From: Deinandra increscens subsp. villosa
Lineage: Eukaryota > Streptophyta > Magnoliopsida > Asterales > Asteraceae
Direction of reading: 5' to 3'
Assembly (NCBI GenBank): GCA_039602395.1
Contig: JBCNJP010000003.1
Coordinates: 13,240,951 to 13,304,950 of the forward strand
Length of the DNA: 64,000 nt
This document shows, one piece after another, positions 34,561 to 46,093 of this stretch. Within the stretch, counting starts at the first letter, position 1. Each line of letters starts with the position of its first letter. The notes beneath the pieces are model-generated. The model was not told the origin of the DNA, made no database searches, and saw nothing but the letters and a program-made list of their open reading frames with translations. The position numbers were made by a program, and so were the translations under genes.

Positions 34561-36701
34561 TATTTATGTTTGTTTTATTTTAGTATTTTCTTTTATTTTC
34601 AAGTATCGGTTTATGTTTATTTTATTTTTAATGTAATGCATGTTTTAACTTATGTTTGTTTAAATTCAAATTGTTTTTAATTTTATTTATTTATATCAGT
34701 TCAAATTATTAATTTATAAAATAACTATATCATTATATAAATAAAACAAATTAATATTAGATAAAAGGATATTATATAAATAAAAAGAATTAATGTATTG
34801 GATAAAAGAAATCATAATGTGAAAATAAAGAGAAGTTTGTGGGAAGGGGATCGTTTGGGCAAAAAACTGTTTGTGTAAAGGACTGGAGAAAATCAAGAAA
34901 AGATTAATAAAACAAAAAAAAATTGACTTTATTTCGACTATGACTATAAAAAAGGTTTTTTATAATCTTAGAAATAGTAAGCGGAAGTCACATATATATT
35001 TTTTATTTATCTTACTTATCACAAAAATATGTCTTTTTAAAATTATCACAAACCCAGGTTATTAACTTCAATAAGTTAAGATCTATTCTTCAGTATAATG
35101 GACCATCTTTTTTTCTTAAGAATGATATAAATGATTTTTTTGGAACACAAGGAATATTTTATTCCGAAGTAAGACATAAGAAACTTCCAAATTATGGAAT
35201 GAATCCATGAAAAAACTGGTTAAGAGGTCATTATTAATACGATTTATCTCAGATTACACGGGCTAAATTAGTCCCACAAATGTGGCAAAATGAAAAAGCG
35301 AAATCGTGATGTAACATGGTGACTGAGCAACCCTTGGGAGGGCTGCTCTCACCATTACGGGCAGTCTATGATACTCCTGACTAAAGCATAAAAGGACACC
35401 TTACACCTTACACCTACATAACTCTTAATGTCTCAAAGCTAACACCTTACACCTACGTAACTTCAGTACATTTCTACAATTGAAAGACCTTGTCTACTAG
35501 TACCATCACGTCTTTATATATTAAAAATATACGCCGTTGGCCATGGTAGCAACCACTATACAAAGGGATAGTGGTTTTCGCACTCGAAGTCTATAACAAA
35601 AGGTTGCTTGATCGGGTATATCAACAAAGAAATCTTCCATCAAAGGTTTCTCACCAAGATCACGCTCCTCATCACAAGGTGGTGTGGTATATCTTTATCA
35701 AGTTTACACTGCATGTATGTCACCCTCCTCCCATGTGAGTGGTGGCCATGAGAAAGATCCATAAACACTCACACCCACACCGGTATATCTCTGTGAGTAA
35801 GTTGTGAATGTGGTGTGACGCCTCGTGACAAACTCACACTCACTTCTCATACCGGTACAGTAGGTATACCATCCTAAATGAGCATCGTTAAATGATATAA
35901 AGGAATTTTAATTAACTTAGAAAAGTTAAAGAAAAAAATCAACTGCATGTTTGTTTATTTGGTTAACTGAACATAAACTAACCCTACTTTAGCACTCTGT
36001 GTTTGTTTTGCTGTTTTGAGTGTTACATGCTTCAACTTTTTTTTTAATTGAAATGCAAGTCAAAATTTGTGGATCTCTATTCTGTCAAAATGAATGCTTG
36101 ACAACATAACACATGTTTGAAGTTCAAATCCCCTTATTCTTAAATATTTATTGCTAATAAGTTATAAAAATGAAACATCCAGGATTTCTAATCAATTCCT
36201 AATTGACATACATGTTTCTTTTAAGTTGTTTCCATAAGAATCTTGCGAGTTACTCAGTCCATTATGCTAATGGTCGGGCGATGAGTGTTACAATATAACC
36301 AGCAAAAATGTACTTTTTGTTTCATACTTCCATTACGCGTATAATATGTATTAATTTACTACAAGGTTTCTGAGATATACAAGTGCGGGTATGATGTATC
36401 TATCGGTGAAAAGGTTTGTAGTGTCACAAGTCTTGGATTTTCCTAAGAATTATCAGATTAAACAAAAAAATATTGGAGTGATTAAAATGCTTGCTAAATA
36501 TGCATATGGATGTGTTATGGTTGAACAACATTCAAACATAAAAAACCAGGAAATCTTTGTACTTTAGAATTTGACAACCTTTTTAGGATACTTAAATTTG
36601 CCACCATAAAAAGTAATCTTATTCTTAACTGCATCATTCTGTTGTGCCCTCACAAAATACACACAGTAAAACACACACAGTGTATCTATATATACATATA
36701 T
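34561..36701. other. Intergenic, no supported gene
   Basis: Mostly AT-rich. 35390-35465 has a repeated AACACCTTACACCTACNTAACT block. 35520-35880 is a GC-richer stretch with recurring GGTATATC/GATATACC-like words, perhaps an old MITE, but no termini could be fixed. A TATA-like CTATATATACATATA at about 36687-36700 precedes the next gene. Confidence 0.4.
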
Positions 36702-39193
36702 ATGGGTTATTTAGGGTGGTGGAAGAAGATGGTTGCTGCTATCTCTGCATTGCTTCTTTTTCATGGGCATTGTTTTGCACGCAGAGGTAATTCTTGTAAC
36801 TCACTATCAAGTATTTAATTCATATGTTATGTTATTCAGATTAAAAGTAACCTCTGTGAACATGTATAACTAATAACTATATTAATAATAAAACTTAATT
36901 AAAAGATAATAATATTGATTATACTTTAAAGAAGTGTAGTTGTACCGCTTCTATATTCTCCTCAATTGTCAAAGATGATTAGGAATCTTCAAATTGTTCA
37001 TGACAGAAATGAGTAAACACTACCATATTTATAATTTATTCCTTCTTATCTGTCTTACTTTTCATTTTAAATTATCATACAAACTATTTTAAATCTTAAA
37101 CTTAGGAAAATAAATTTTACAAAAGTTATACATGTCATAAAAAATTAAGTTATCAAACCAAGTTCTATAAGAATATGTTAATTTATGATGTATTTTTACT
37201 AAACATTTTAAAAACATTAGACTTTCATAACCTCATCCTAGATTTATGTATATATTACTATATTTGTTGACATTTTTTTCTTTATTAATATAAACGCCTT
37301 TGAATAAAAATGGATATTTGGTTATAGAACTATGTATTATTTTTACTTATGCAGTTACTTGCTTTTTTTTTTCTCACTCAAAGATAGAGGATTCAGATTT
37401 TTGCACCAAGCAACAACTGCTCCAATGGTATCATACTACGATTACATCATCATCGGCGGAGGCACCGCCGGCTGTCCGTTAGCCGCCACCCTCTCTCAAG
37501 CCTCCTCCGTACTCCTCCTCGAACGTGGCGGCTCCCCATTCAATAACCCCAACATCACCCGCTTATCCGCATTCGGAGCCGCCCTCTCCGATCTCTCCCC
37601 AAATTCCCCCTCCCAACGCTTTGTCTCCGAGGACGGCGTCATCAACGCCCGAGCCCGAGTCCTCGGAGGCGGAAGCTCCCTCAACGCCGGCTTCTACTCA
37701 CGAGCCGGCTCAGAATACATCACGAAGGCTGGTTGGGATGCTAAGTTGGTTAATGAGTCGTACCGGTGGGTTGAGAGGAGGGTGGCATTTCGTCCGCCGT
37801 TGAGACAATGGCAGTTGGCGGTTAGGAATAGTTTGTTGGAGATTGGTATAGGGCCGTATAACGGGTACACGCTTGACCACTTATACGGTACAAAAGTTGG
37901 AGGGACTATTTTTGACGGATATGGACGTAGACATTCGTCCGCGGATTTGCTTCATTACGCAAATCCTGACGGGCTCACAGTTTTTCTGCGTGCACCTGTT
38001 CAAAAGATACTATTCACAACAGAAGGTTTGTAATTTGTATATTTTAATTATGATTGTATATTATGCATTAAAATTTGTATAAATATTATAATCTTTTGGT
38101 GTTTTTCAGATAAAAGTAAGCCCGCAGCCAATGGGGTGATCTTTACAGATGCAAATGGGGTGAGCCATTGGGCTTATTTGAGAAATGGGCCCAAAAATGA
38201 AGTCATAGTTTGTTCCGGAGCACTAGGAAGCCCACAACTTCTAATGTTGAGTGGGCTAGGCCCAGATAAGCATCTTGAGGCCCAAAATATATCGGTGGTC
38301 ATGAACATTCCTTTAGTGGGCCAAGGGATGTCGGATAACCCAATGAATGCGGTTTTCGTCCCCTCTCCTAGGCCCGTTGAGGTGTCGCTCATCCAAGTCG
38401 TCGGGATCACACATAATGGAATTTATATTGAGGGTGCAAGTGGCGAAAACTTTGCTAGTGTGACTAAATCTACTCAAGACTTTGGGATGTTCTCTCCAAA
38501 GGTGCATCTTGTAAAACTTATATTAATCCCTTTATAGGTCAATATATTATGTTTTTTCTTAAGAGGATTTCCTTTATAATTTTTCAGATTGGACAACTCT
38601 CGACTACGCCCCCAAAACAGAGAACACAAGAAGTGTTAAATAGAGCAATTGACGCAATGAGGTTCCTCCCACGAAGTGCTTTCCTGGGTGGGTTTATCTT
38701 GGAGAAGATTATGGGCCCGCTCTCACGGGGACATCTTGAGCTTCGGTCCAAGAACCCTAATGACAACCCCGCGGTCACATTCAATTACTTTGAAGATCCG
38801 GGAGACTTGAAAAGATGTGTTGAAGGGATCAAAATCATTGAGAGAGTGATCGAATCAAGATCATTTTCAAGATTTCGATATAATCGCCTCCCTGTCACAA
38901 GTCTTTTAAACATGACTGCTAATTCACCCGTCAATTTGTTACCAAAACATGCAAATTCTTCGAGATCTTTAGAACAATTTTGTAGAGACACTGTGACGAC
39001 TATATGGCATTACCACGGAGGATGTCAAGTTGACAAAGTGGTAGATCATGATTATAAGGTTATCGGCGTTGATTCTCTTAGGGTCATTGACGGGTCAACA
39101 TTCGATTACTCTCCTGGAACTAATCCTCAAGCTACCGTAATGATGCTTGGAAGGTACATGGGAGTTAAAATGTTAAATGAGAGAACTGATTGA
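36702..39193 (+). CDS. HOTHEAD-like GMC oxidoreductase (FAD-dependent, secreted)
   Basis: Four exons with GT-AG junctions: 36702-36786, 37384-38025, 38110-38501, 38588-39193. Together 1,725 nt, 574 aa plus stop, phases consistent, close to the roughly 590 aa of HOTHEAD. Exon 1 is a signal peptide (MVAAISALLLFHGHCFARR; a second ATG at 36732 would also serve). Exon 2 has the FAD-binding YDYIIIGGGTAGCPLAATLS and the GMC signature VLGGGSSLNAGFYSRAG. Exon 3 has the second GMC signature (VCSGALGSPQLLMLSGLGP). Exon 4 has the catalytic-site WHYHGGC and GTNPQATVMMLGRYMG. HOTHEAD is linked to omega-hydroxy fatty acid oxidation for cutin; mandelonitrile lyases are close relatives and cannot be excluded. 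Exon 2 is much more GC-rich than its surroundings. Confidence 0.9.
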
Positions 39194-40014
39194 AGATTAA
39201 GTAAAACTGTTTCTTGCTTCGGATTACATAGAAAAACATGACTTTTCAGTTTTCATTCAAATGCTCAATTTCAATTGGAAGATTTTGATGTATTTGATTA
39301 GGGATTTGTAAATACTTATATTCATACTATTAATAGTTCTTTTCATATATTAGTTATTTTACATGTATGTGTTTATTACCAGTTTATATGTTGTCACACA
39401 ATAAATCATGGACTAAATAAGATTCTATGAGTGCAAACGGACAGAGCTACTCATTAATCAGCTAAGATCGAATCGTTATAAACGCTACTCAAGTAGCTCA
39501 GCTTAACCATGCCCGAGCACGAACCCAGTTAGGATTTATTATTTAATTCTTACACTAAACAAGTTTTAACCTCAACAATTCTGTTTTCAAATTATAAACG
39601 ATAAAAATATAGATTTGTCACCCCAACCGAACCATATGTCAAATCTTGTCTAAATGTCTCTAATGTATACATATGAATAAACTCATATAATTTCTTAACT
39701 CGAGGAAGAAGACGATTGTCACATGATTTCTTATGAAAATGCTTTTAGTTTTGATAACCGATTTGGAGTGTTCGATAACCGATTGCTTATGAACTAAGTT
39801 TTTCTTTGGTTGTTTTCTCTTGCCTATGACGATGCAAGATCTGAGTTTTGGTTATATTGAAGCTGTGATAATCTAAGTGGTCTAAGCTTAGGGTTTATTT
39901 CTTGGACAGTGGTTATGATGATCTAAGATCTGAGTCTAGGGTTTTTAACGATGTTTTAAGTTTTTTTAATCATTTATGTTCTTGATGCATCTGTTTGTTC
40001 AATATAGATATTAA
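39194..40014. other. 3' flank and intergenic, no gene seen
   Basis: Untranslated and AT-rich sequence. The segment 39750-39960 repeats words such as ATCTGAG and TAGGGTTT, but no element boundary is visible. Confidence 0.4.
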
Positions 40015-40465
40015 GGCTGTGTTTGGCACGCCATAAGTTAGCTTATAAGCTAGCTTATCAGCTAGCTTATAAGTTAGCTTTTGAAAAGCTAGTTGGAGTA
40101 GCGTTTCAACTAGCTTTTCAACTAGCTTTTATAATATTTCCAGTTTTATCATTCCCTAACTTATAAATAAATATCTTTATTTACATTTATGATATGTACT
40201 TTTATGTCATTTTATATTTTTCAACTAGTTTATCAGCTAGTTTTTACCAAACGTTATTTTTTATCAGGTAGCTTATAATTTATCAGCTAGCAGCTAGTTT
40301 ATCAGCTAGCAGCTAGCTTATCAGCTAGCAGCTAGCTTATCAGCTAGCAGCTAGCTTATCAGCTAGCAGCTAGCTTATAATTTATCAGCTAGCAGCTAGT
40401 TTATCAGCTAGCAGCTAGCTTATCAGTTAGCAGCTAGCTTTTCAGCTAGTGCGCCAAACACAACC
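40015..40465. mobile_element. PIF/Harbinger-type MITE with AGCTAGC repeats
   Basis: Left end GGCTGTGTTTGGCACGCC, right end read inwards GGTTGTGTTTGGCGCACT, with TAA duplication at 40012-40014 and 40466-40468. The termini match those of 3441-4552 in their first bases. The interior at 40265-40450 is a tandem array of a ~20-bp unit (AGCTAGCAGCTAGCTTATC, eight to nine copies). Confidence 0.8.
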
Positions 40466-41079
40466 TAATATGTGGTGGAAGTTGAAATCCACAAGTGAAA
40501 GTTAGGGGCTTTTCATTGTTTTATATGTGAGTTATTTTTGGTTTAATTGATGTGTTTCAATCCTTCCCAGATCACCATATAATAAGTAAACTTGAATGGA
40601 GTTACGAGTGCTATTTCTGTTTTTGGGTTCGTCGTCCGAGCGGCATACGGTTTTTTGCTTTTTCTTTCAGCCAACACATTTTTTTTATTATACATGCATG
40701 GGGCTAGTAAGAGGCTAAAACCCCGAGACGAGTACAGGTACATAAACAAACATCAAGAGAAAAACATTACAGATAGAAACCATCAAAACACATATCTTCC
40801 TTAACCTACATCCAACGTACACCATTGTGACCATTGAAGCTTCCTTTTCTTTAACCTCTTTGATAGCCACATAAAAGACCTTGTCCTTACTTCCTCCATT
40901 ATTCTGTCAGAACACTCCTCCGATCCGTTAAAGATTAGTTTGTTTCGACTCTTCCATATCGACCTGCAGATTGCCACCATCACCACCGCTTGGACATCTT
41001 TTTTCTTTACCGTCGATCCACTGATGCCATCATTCCAACATAGCAACTCTTTAACGTTTGATACTTCAGGTGGGGTTAT

Positions 41080-41330
41080 TGTTGGAAATCAGGCCTTCAA
41101 CTTGATCAAATAAAAGGTCTAGCAAGAAAAAGAACTTGTTGATTAATGTAAAATTGTTGAAGAAATATAAACCCTACACATATGAACCCTATTTATAATA
41201 CTCCTATATCTTGGAAAACAAGAAACCTAATTAGACATAAATAGGAAACTAAATAAAATAATTCTACCTAATTTTTTTTACTAATTAACCCCTAATCATT
41301 AAATAATTACAAGATTAAATCCATTAATCA
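41080..41330 (-). repeat. 3' LTR of the short LTR retroelement
   Basis: Near-identical to 42471-42722 over TTATTTATAATACTCCTATA and its flanks. The differences are scattered substitutions and small indels. Confidence 0.85.
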
Positions 41331-42470
41331 CCCCCTTAATCTTGTAATGTTCCTCCAAGGTCTTGAATATCGAGTAAGAACCGAAGTTCTTTCACCTTAA
41401 TGCACGATCTCCTGTGTTCACTTTGCATCAACACAAAACCGCACCCCATGTTCTCTGACTCCTTTGAGATATTCACACCCACAATTTGTCCAAACACTTG
41501 AACAATCAACCACAAACATATTAACATCCTTTTCTTTAAACCATCTAGACATTTCCCGGATACCCGACCAACACCTTGATTACGTCCAAAGTCCTCCATA
41601 ACCGGCTATTGTTTGTCACCTCACAGAACCCGTTTGCACATAACACTTCTGTGACAAGAGATACTTCTTTCACCAATCAAGAAAACAAACCCACTTCTAC
41701 CGTCTTCTTTCACCCGTTAAACGAACAAGATCTAAAGCCACCCGCTTTGTTGAATCTTTTCCGTCCGTTTTTCCCACGACTCGATTAAGCTCTCAAATTC
41801 GCTATGGACATTGCTCGATTATTCGGTTGTGTTATTCTTGATCAAACCAAATACCCGTAAATAGAAAACAAATTTGTTTCCTCTTCTTTTGCAACACCAG
41901 ATGTCAAATAAATATAAAATAAGATATATATGCTTCCTTTCTTTTTACGACACAAACCTGTCACGAAAAGTCCTTAGATACTTATCTCCTATATCTTCAA
42001 CTTAGAGAGTCAAAAGAAAGCAATCCACTTTATTTTGAAAAACCAATAATGTTCTTTTGTCAGAGCCGTCCCAAGAAACACTAAAACTTGATATCCAAGT
42101 CCAGTGAGGTTTAAAATAAACACTTTAATAATCGATTTGATGAACCATTGACGTTTCCTTCCTTCCCTTTTTAGATCGGTTAACCTTCTCTATTAATCGT
42201 AAACTGAAACAAAAATCGGTAGCTTACCGTTTACGTGCACCGTCTTTTCTGCGATCGAACAAGAACCCGCACCCCGCTTTCGTTGATGTCGATCACCAAA
42301 AGAACCTGTGCTGATTACGCCGCCGCCTGTTGCAATCTAATTCTGCTCCTGTTTGTTCTTGCCCGCCGTTCCGACCGAAAAACACCTCGTTACCGATCAC
42401 GACACAAAACAAACCCGCAAATCAATTGCTACTCCGACCCTTTCCTTCGATCCCTCGTTCTGATACCAAT

Positions 42471-42722
42471 TGTTGGAGATCAGGCGTTCTTCAACTTGAT
42501 CAAATAAAAGATCTAGCAAGAAAAAAAACTTGTTGATTAATGTAAAAGTTGAAGGTATATAAACCCTACACATATGAACCTTATTTATAATACTCCTATA
42601 TCTTGGAAAACAAGAAACCTAATTAGACACAAACAGGAAACTAAATAAAATAATTATACCTAATAAAATTTTACTAATTAACCCCTAATCATTAAATAAT
42701 TACAAGATTAAATCCATTAATC
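42471..42722 (-). repeat. 5' LTR of the short LTR retroelement
   Basis: Pairs with 41080-41330 and abuts the primer-binding-site-like sequence at 42456-42470. Confidence 0.85.
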
Positions 42723-43760
42723 CCACACCAAACAGCAACTTTGTTCCAAATCTCCTTTGCTATCCTACACTCCAACAATATGTGATCCACAATCTCCTCC
42801 TTTTCCCCACATAACCTACACCAAACATCTTGAATAGCAATCCCACGGGACACAAGAGCCGACCTCGAAGGGATTCTACCCATTCCAGCTCTCCATATGA
42901 GGAGGTTAACTTTAAGAGGGAGTCCACGATGCCATGGAAAGCACTAGAACAGTACCTGTAGACCAACATGATGAATTAGCATTTTTACCTCCTTTGTCAC
43001 AAAAGTTCCGCCCGTCGATCCATCCCAAAACCAGACATTAGCAGCTAGCGAAGGGGGATACACCTGCGATCAAAGTAGACATCTCTTGATATTCCTGCCA
43101 CTCAAACACAGAGGATACTGGCCTCTTCCATTTCCACGACCAGGTTGCTACACCGACCCGGAACGTACAACAATCTGCAATCATACAAGATTTGGATGAA
43201 GTAAGATCAAACAACAGTGGAAAACGATCACAGAACGGAATACCACCCATCCACCGATCCAACCAGAACCCTATGCCCACCCCGGATCCCAACCTGCCGA
43301 CCAGCAGCTTATTTAAATCAATGCCAACTTTTTGCAGGTCCTGACCCACCTTCACAATGCTCGACCAAATCCCCTTTACCGTCAAACATAACGGGGCCGG
43401 GTTCCACGACCTACCATTCTAATGTTGTTTTTGACCAACACGCAATCGAAGGCTTGCGCGTCAAGACACGCCAAACATCCCTTTGTTATTTTCATTCTAA
43501 TAAAAAAGAAAACTTATTAAAATACCAATAAACACTTATTTAGTGTGTTTTCAGATATAATAGAACTAATTCTATCTATTATTTTAATTATTTTATTATT
43601 AGATACCTAATGTTATTTTAATGATCCAGATAACAGTGTAGATCATACTCTTTATAGAGAAATTCAAAAAAAAATTATATTCATAAGATCCAACATCAAA
43701 CAATTTTCTACAATATTAAATCCATGTTCATCCAATTTGAAAATTTTAAACATCATAACT

Positions 43761-44017
43761 TTTTTTTTTGAATGGCGAATTGGATCACTGACGGGGCTGA
43801 AGGGCGTCTCACCCGATCATCTCCAACTCCGAACCAGTGACAGTAACTGGAACGTCCCAAAAGGGAAGCTCGTACATCAGTCACGCATATAACTAGGTCA
43901 CCAATTCGGGAGGAAACTTGCCACTGCCAGAAACCTCCCTTGGAGGATCGAAACCATGACCTCTCAATCACAAGTCTTATTCACCCCTCCATGTCCATTG
44001 AGCCAAAGTCCAAGAAC
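43761..44017 (-). mobile_element. tRNA-derived SINE with target-site duplication
   Basis: 257 bp on the minus strand, with A box TGGCTCAATGG and B box GGTTTCGATCC near the start and the tail CGCCATTCAAAAAAAAAA. An exact 16-bp duplication TTTAAACATCATAACT lies at 43745-43760 and 44018-44033. Confidence 0.9.
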
Positions 44018-44033
44018 TTTAAACATCATAACT

Positions 44034-44749
44034 AATTCAATTGTAAGTTTTCTAATTAATGTATACCATGATGATATTTTCTTATTAATATAACATTGAA
44101 ATATTTTTATTATAATTTAGATGTTGTACTCATCCATCAATTATGTTTATTATAATTTTGATAAAATTTTATACTCACCTAATTTTTTATTTTTTTATAC
44201 ATGCTTAAAGTTTCAAGTTTATAAAATCATAAATCAATATTAGTCACTCTTAAAAACCAATTTTCTTAAACATGGTCATCCGGTGTATATATCATGTATT
44301 GACCAAAGATACAATTAGACATATGGTCTAAATATTTTTTTTTTCTTACGAAAAGGGAAAATCTGAAAATCATCAATACCATAATTGAATAACAAAATTT
44401 TAAAATTTCAATACAATTAACTGAATAACAAAATTTCATTTCTGCATTTATAATCCGGTCAATGGACCATAAATTGAGTTACGGCAATATCATATACATT
44501 CATCTTTTTAAAAAAAAAAAGCCAAATACACTCCAAAACACTATTGAGACAAATACCCTCTGGTTCATAAACATTCATCTAAACATGAAAATGTTGTATT
44601 ATCTTAAATTATGTTTTATTAAGCGTTAACTAAAAATTTGTCTTTTAAAAATATGATATTTTACAAGTTTATAAAATGTAATATAATTTTTCACCAAAGT
44701 AATTATGAATCATGAAATCTTTTATGTGAGGAATAAACATTAACTTAGG
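44034..44749. other. Intergenic, no gene seen
   Basis: AT-rich. Short direct repeats such as GAATAACAAAATTT (about 44386 and 44422). No frames of note. Confidence 0.5.
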
Positions 44750-44962
44750 GCTTTGGTTACTATGTGACCCAAGTTCTAATCCAAGGGGAGGCAGTTTTAC
44801 CCCATGTTGTCCCAGGAGGGGGTTTCTGCCAGGAGAAAGCTTCAGGAGGGGGTGTCTTGGTTCTCACGGAGGTCCGAGTAATCGACCTTGGACATAGCCC
44901 CGCAAGGGTAGGTTTACACGTGAGACCAAAGTCGCCTGATCGATGCCGTTCCAAAAAAAAAC
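44750..44962 (+). mobile_element. tRNA-derived SINE (family copy A)
   Basis: Closely matches 45085-45294, including AGGAGGGGGTTTCTG, GAGTAATCGACCTTGGAC and the tail GATGCCGTTCCAAAAAAAAA. B-box-like AAGTTCTAATCC. Target duplication not resolved. Confidence 0.7.
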
Positions 44963-45043
44963 TTCATGATATAATTTACATATTTATTAACTATTAATGC
45001 ATTTAACCTAGTTCAATGTAACAAATAAAGTGACTATTATATA

Positions 45044-45294
45044 AATTACTAGGACTTGTTCTAGTGTTTACCCCTTGGCTCTTTGGGCTCTCACCACTAT
45101 TTGACCCGGGTTCTAATCCAAGGGAAGACAATTTTACCCCATGTGGTCCCAGGAGGGGGTTTCTGTCAGGAGAAAACTTCAGGAGGGGGTGTCTTGGTTC
45201 TCACGGAGGTCTGAGTAATCGACCTTGGACGTAGCCCCGCAAGGGTAGGTTTACACATGAGACCAGGGTCATCTGATCGATACCGTTCAAAAAA
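45044..45294 (+). mobile_element. tRNA-derived SINE (family copy B) with target-site duplication
   Basis: 251 bp with B-box-like GGGTTCTAATCC and the tail GATACCGTTCAAAAAAA. A 17-bp duplication AAAGTGACTATTATATA flanks it (45027-45043 and 45295-45311). It sits in the 3' flank of the SPH gene at 45462-45923, and the duplicated flank at 49 kb lacks it. Confidence 0.9.
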
Positions 45295-45461
45295 AAAGTG
45301 ACTATTATATAGAATGTGACTAATATATAGAATGATACCAACAAGGATAAAAGTTAAAAAGAAAATGCATACATATTAGAAACAAAATTTGACATTGAAA
45401 TAACAGCTTTATTATAATAATTTAGCGTCTCTTCAAACAAGCCATAGTAGATAGACAATAC

Positions 45462-45923
45462 TCAATTGGCCCAAGGATATTGATAGATCCAATTTGGATC
45501 GGTTATCGACAAGTTATGCCTAGATGCATAAAATCCATCCGGTTTAACTAACCAATAACAATGAACCGTACCAAATAGATATTTAATAGGGTTACAAAAA
45601 TTATTTATGTGTTTATTGAACAATTCGACCGTTTTTTGAGTTGAACCCCTAGTAAACTCACCATTCCACAATGGACCAAGTGGACAAAAGTACCAACCAA
45701 AAGATTCCCCAGGTAACATTTTACAATGGTCACATTTTATGTAAATACCATCCTTATCGCGAACATCAGCTACAATGTCCTCGTTTGGGATGCCATTTAT
45801 CAGGAACATATGCCAATTAGGAGTGAGAAAGCAATTCAGTATCGAAGAATTAGTTGAATCCGCATGAGAAAACGAAAATGTGGAGATGAACAAGAGAAGG
45901 ACGATGATCAAGAGACTAGGCAT
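45462..45923 (-). CDS. S-protein homologue (plant self-incompatibility S1 family), secreted
   Basis: Intronless, 153 residues from the ATG at 45923. Longer frames upstream begin at non-ATG codons, and the TATA box lies just upstream. The signal peptide MPSLLIIVLLLFISTFSFSH is followed by a mature S1 domain: WHMFLINGIPNEDIVADVRD, CDHCKMLPGESFGWYFCP, LWNGEFTRG, CNPIKYLFGTVHCYWLVKP, DGFYASRHNLSI and the C-terminal DPNWIYQYPWAN. Five or more mature cysteines allow disulphides. It is a near-duplicate of the gene at 49326-49781, with homologous flanks on both sides. The family are small secreted proteins; the role of this copy is unknown. Confidence 0.88.
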   Translation of the reverse strand: MPSLLIIVLLLFISTFSFSHADSTNSSILNCFLTPNWHMFLINGIPNEDIVADVRDKDGIYIKCDHCKMLPGESFGWYFCPLGPLWNGEFTRGSTQKTVELFNKHINNFCNPIKYLFGTVHCYWLVKPDGFYASRHNLSITDPNWIYQYPWAN

Positions 45924-45967
45924 TATGTTCGTAGAAAAGTACAATCTTTTCAATGTACATGGCCTCT

Positions 45968-45977
45968 TTATATAGTG
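45968..45977 (-). promoter_or_regulatory. TATA box of SPH gene 2
   Basis: Minus strand CTATATAAAG, about 45-50 bp before the ATG at 45923. Confidence 0.55.
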
Positions 45978-46093
45978 GCATCATATCTTTATCTCCACCA
46001 ACATGTTCAAAGGTTGGTCGAACAAAGTGAACATGGAATTTAATAAAATATATTACATTTAATGTTATTTAATGTTATTACTAGTAAACATAA

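Larger units (their letters stand above)
41080..42722 (-). mobile_element. Short LTR retroelement (TRIM-like) inserted in the LINE
   Basis: Two direct repeats of about 251 bp: 41080-41330 and 42471-42722. On the minus strand the LTR begins TGATTAATGG (changed to GGATTAATGG in one copy) and ends CCAACA. Next to the right-hand LTR the minus strand reads ATTGGTATCAGAACGAG, close to the initiator-Met tRNA primer site. Next to the left-hand LTR it reads AAGATTAAGGGGG, a purine tract. The 1.1-kb interior has no recognised gag or pol; one minus frame at 41336-41599 has no known domain. No clear 5-bp duplication was found. Confidence 0.8.
40801..43440 (-). pseudogene. LINE (non-LTR retrotransposon) ORF2 C-terminal part, interrupted
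   Basis: Minus-strand pieces in order: about 43430-43040 encodes KGIWSSIVKVGQDLQKVGID, LVGRLGSGVGIGFWLDRWMG and WSWKWKRP. 42890-42723 is the zinc-binding region typical after the reverse transcriptase (QDVWCRLCGEKEEIVDHILL, ECRIAKEIWNKVAVWCG). 41079-40801 is the end (ITPPEVSNVKELLCWNDG, AICRSIWKSRNKLIFNG, WSQWCTLDVG, stop). Removing the LTR element at 41080-42722 brings VAVWCG next to ITPPE, so that insertion split the LINE. A frame change lies near 42900-43030. No endonuclease or reverse transcriptase core is present, so it is 5' truncated. Confidence 0.85.

Noticed and set aside
42235..42536. Two overlapping plus-strand frames of 90 and 68 residues
   Set aside because: Inside the short LTR retroelement and opposite to its orientation; no recognised domain.
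44760..44997. Frames on both strands at 44.8-45.0 kb
   Set aside because: Lie inside SINE copy A.
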